The notes under the pieces are model-generated. The model saw only the letters and a program-made list of their open reading frames with translations. It searched no databases and was not told the origin of the DNA. Made by a program: the position numbers and the translations under genes. From Spodoptera frugiperda (taxonomy: Eukaryota; Arthropoda; Insecta; Lepidoptera; Noctuidae): a stretch of 64,000 nucleotides of DNA. The stretch covers positions 7,723,788 to 7,787,787 of the forward strand of contig NC_064217.1 of NCBI RefSeq assembly GCF_023101765.2, given 5' to 3'. Below are positions 63,101-64,000 of the stretch, piece by piece (position 1 is the first letter of the stretch; each line of letters opens with the position of its first letter).

Positions 63101-63740
63101 CATTATGTTGATTTTTGAAGAGTTCCCTGGAATATCTTCCACATCTCATTTTTGAAGAGATCCCGCGAAATCGGGAACTATGTGGTTAAAACCAAAAATT
63201 TGCCGGAAGTCACTATTCCACGCGAACGAAGTCGCGGGCAAAAGCTAGTCTGTAATAAAGGAGATAAAATGTACTTTATGTGTAAGAGATAGGGATTATA
63301 ATTCAGGTCACAGATAGGCCAAATGTCAAACTTCATTCAGCAAGTTTATGGGCATAAGCCCACAATGGATAGCTATAAAATGGAAAGCCATTCACAGCAA
63401 TTGCAATTTATAAAAAAAGTAGGTAGATTTGTATGAGTGAGTGCCAAATAGTTATTAGGATCCGACTGCCTCATTTTCAAAATGCTTGGCGTATCGGTGT
63501 AATACATTTTTGCCGCTTATAGCAAAGAACTCATAGCGTAACTGGTGAAATATTGGTAACATTTCACATAAGCACCTCCATCTGCCACTCACAGGAAAAA
63601 TGATAAGGATAACAATACTATTCCATATAAAATCATACATACCTATTAAGCAATATCCTCACATTATCCAACGGATCGATTACTGTTATATTCGGATGAT
63701 TTGACAGGTACTGTTCCACTCGACTAATGGTTATTGATGC
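59681..63740 (-). CDS. ITPK1: Inositol-tetrakisphosphate 1-kinase (ITPK1), 3' part: three exons, 295 residues
   Basis: Joined minus-strand exons 63740-63643, 61125-60826 and 60170-59681 (98+300+490 nt) give 295 residues and a TGA stop. Known role of the family: an ATP-grasp kinase of soluble inositol phosphates (Ins(3,4,5,6)P4 1-kinase, Ins(1,3,4)P3 5/6-kinase) that feeds synthesis of higher inositol phosphates in the cytosol. Seen, numbering from the first visible residue: VIDPLDNVRILLNR at 20-33; ATP-grasp lysine in FPVICKP (K83); IAHGSKSAHEM (86-96); VVQNFVNHNAVLHKVFLIGD (113-132); ERPSLKNF (138-145); GFDVVID and AVIDIN, which hold the expected metal ligands D209, D223 and N225. Nothing catalytic in this part is missing. 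Compared with the human enzyme as I recall it, roughly the first 80 residues (most of the inositol-binding N-terminal part) must lie in exons right of 64000. The C-terminal tail after residue 240 is not recognisably conserved. Confidence 0.95.
60171..60825 (-). other. ITPK1 intron (655 bp) carrying an RTE-like tail
   Basis: Bounded by GTTGGT and TTCCAG on the minus strand. It contains the retroelement-like tail at 60208-60368 and otherwise only AT-rich DNA. Confidence 0.9.
60208..60368 (+). mobile_element. RTE-like LINE or SINE tail in an ITPK1 intron
   Basis: ACTAGCTTCCGCCAGCAGCC, AGTCCACCTCTGTTCCAAAT, AAGCCGTTTTGACGTGAAAC, AAACATACATACAAACTTTC and TTTATAATATTAGTG. Related to 38925-39122. 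Opposite in orientation to the host gene. Confidence 0.6.
60826..61125 (-). CDS. ITPK1: ITPK1 internal exon with the ATP-grasp lysine
   Basis: 300 nt, phase 2 at both ends. It runs from YGYYTILQDEPSF through FPVICKP, IAHGSKSAHEM and PPCVVQNFVNHNAVLHKVF to LIGDR. The acceptor is CATTTCAG before GTACGG and the donor is GATAG before GTTGGT. It holds the central ATP-grasp domain strands: the ATP-phosphate lysine and the QNF(V/I)NHN adenine-pocket segment. Confidence 0.95.
61383..61491. mobile_element. MITE remnant (same family as 56305-56441) in an ITPK1 intron
   Basis: The right end AAAGCAAACTCGTACTAAGG is present, the left terminus is lost. A secondary perfect 16-bp inverted repeat (TTGGTTTATTCGAGCC, 61385-61400 and 61417-61432) has formed around GGCCAATCAGAGCGTC. 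Confidence 0.65.
61779..63249 (+). mobile_element. Non-autonomous Helitron, copy 2 (1,471 bp), inside an ITPK1 intron
   Basis: Starts TCTATACATATAATAAA and ends with the hairpin CGCG-AACGAAGT-CGCG then GGCAAAAGCTAG followed by T, the TC...CTAG structure of Helitrons. It carries no Rep/helicase frame. Inside are a (GTCTGTTT)5 run near 61900 and a tandem ~150-bp duplication starting at 62252. It matches 32061-33524 along its whole length with only scattered differences. The base left of the insertion is G, not the usual A. Confidence 0.88.
63643..63740 (-). CDS. ITPK1: ITPK1 internal exon (most upstream one in the window)
   Basis: 98 nt encoding ASITISRVEQYLSNHPN and on through VIDPLDNVRILLNR, the family's 'HP..VLDPL..I..LLDR' segment. 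The acceptor reads TTATCAG before GCATCA (phase 0). The donor is AATAG followed by GTATGT, and the arginine codon is split AG|G with the next exon. I found no further upstream exon between 63741 and 64000. Confidence 0.93.
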
Positions 63741-63844
63741 CTGATAACAGAACATTTACAAAGCAATTAATGATGAAAGTCCATTATTGTAATAGCTATA
63801 CAGCATTTTGCTCTTAATTACTGATTGGAAATGTTGATATACAT

Positions 63845-64000
63845 ATCTTAATTATAGTAAAAGCATGGAGCTTGGCATTGTGCCTGATATGTATCGCTTA
63901 ACTCTCATGAACATGGGTCTCATAACATAACTGATGAAGTGGATGCTACATTGTAGTATGTACTTCTGCCTCTGCCCACCACTTCGGGAAATAAATGAAG
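63845..64000 (+). repeat. Possible diverged SINE-like copy running off the window
   Basis: CTACATTGTAGTATGTACTT, CTGCCTCTGCCCACCACTTC and GGGAAATAAATGAAG echo the 3' end of the second SINE-like family. It lies in the ITPK1 intron upstream of exon 63643-63740. Confidence 0.35.

Larger units (their letters stand above)
61126..63642 (-). other. ITPK1 intron (2,517 bp) carrying a Helitron and a MITE remnant
   Basis: Bounded by GTATGT and TTTCAG on the minus strand. More than half of it is the plus-oriented Helitron 61779-63249. A MITE remnant sits at 61383-61491. Without these insertions the intron would be about 0.9 kb. Confidence 0.9.

Overview
This is eukaryotic DNA, almost certainly from a moth or butterfly and probably a noctuoid moth. 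It is AT-rich. It contains an intron-split gene for an inositol-phosphate kinase, and several families of interspersed repeats that I recognise as typical of Lepidoptera: CTAG-ended Helitrons, a poly(A)-tailed SINE, RTE-like LINE tails and many foldback MITEs. There are no operons, bacterial genes or CRISPR arrays.

The only protein-coding gene I can support is at the right end on the minus strand: inositol-tetrakisphosphate 1-kinase (ITPK1). Three 3' exons are present (63643-63740, 60826-61125, 59681-60170). They join in frame across GT-AG introns to give the C-terminal 295 residues, including the ATP-grasp core and all expected metal ligands. The N-terminal exons lie beyond position 64000. 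Its two visible introns hold a 1.47-kb Helitron, a MITE remnant and an RTE-like tail.

The left 59 kb has no recognisable coding exon. It is intergenic DNA or long intron filled with mobile-element debris. From left to right: SINE and foldback elements plus a reverse transcriptase scrap (0-3.1 kb); GC-rich and possibly regulatory blocks (about 4.1, 11.3-12.2 and 20.4-20.7 kb); a local 250-bp duplication (13.3/14.0 kb); a LINE 3' end (17.3-17.6 kb); a small Helitron (19.5 kb); a composite repeat region at 22.3-25.5 kb built around an eight-unit 99-bp minisatellite; a 142-bp-arm near-perfect hairpin (29.9-30.2 kb); a Helitron (32.1-33.5 kb) nearly identical to the one in the ITPK1 intron; Tc1/mariner-like and hAT-like MITEs (34.1 and 34.6 kb); a young SINE with perfect 13-bp target-site duplications (51.1 kb); a likely promoter and noncoding first exon on the minus strand (53.2-53.6 kb); and further MITEs (56.3 and 57.8 kb).

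The best candidates for a second look are the 99-bp minisatellite, whose units each carry a GCCATCTT (Pho/YY1-type) site and leave long frames open on both strands; the long hairpin, which could be an endogenous siRNA source; the twin Helitrons; and the promoter-like block at 53.2-53.6 kb, which may start a gene whose body runs leftward through the coding-poor region.
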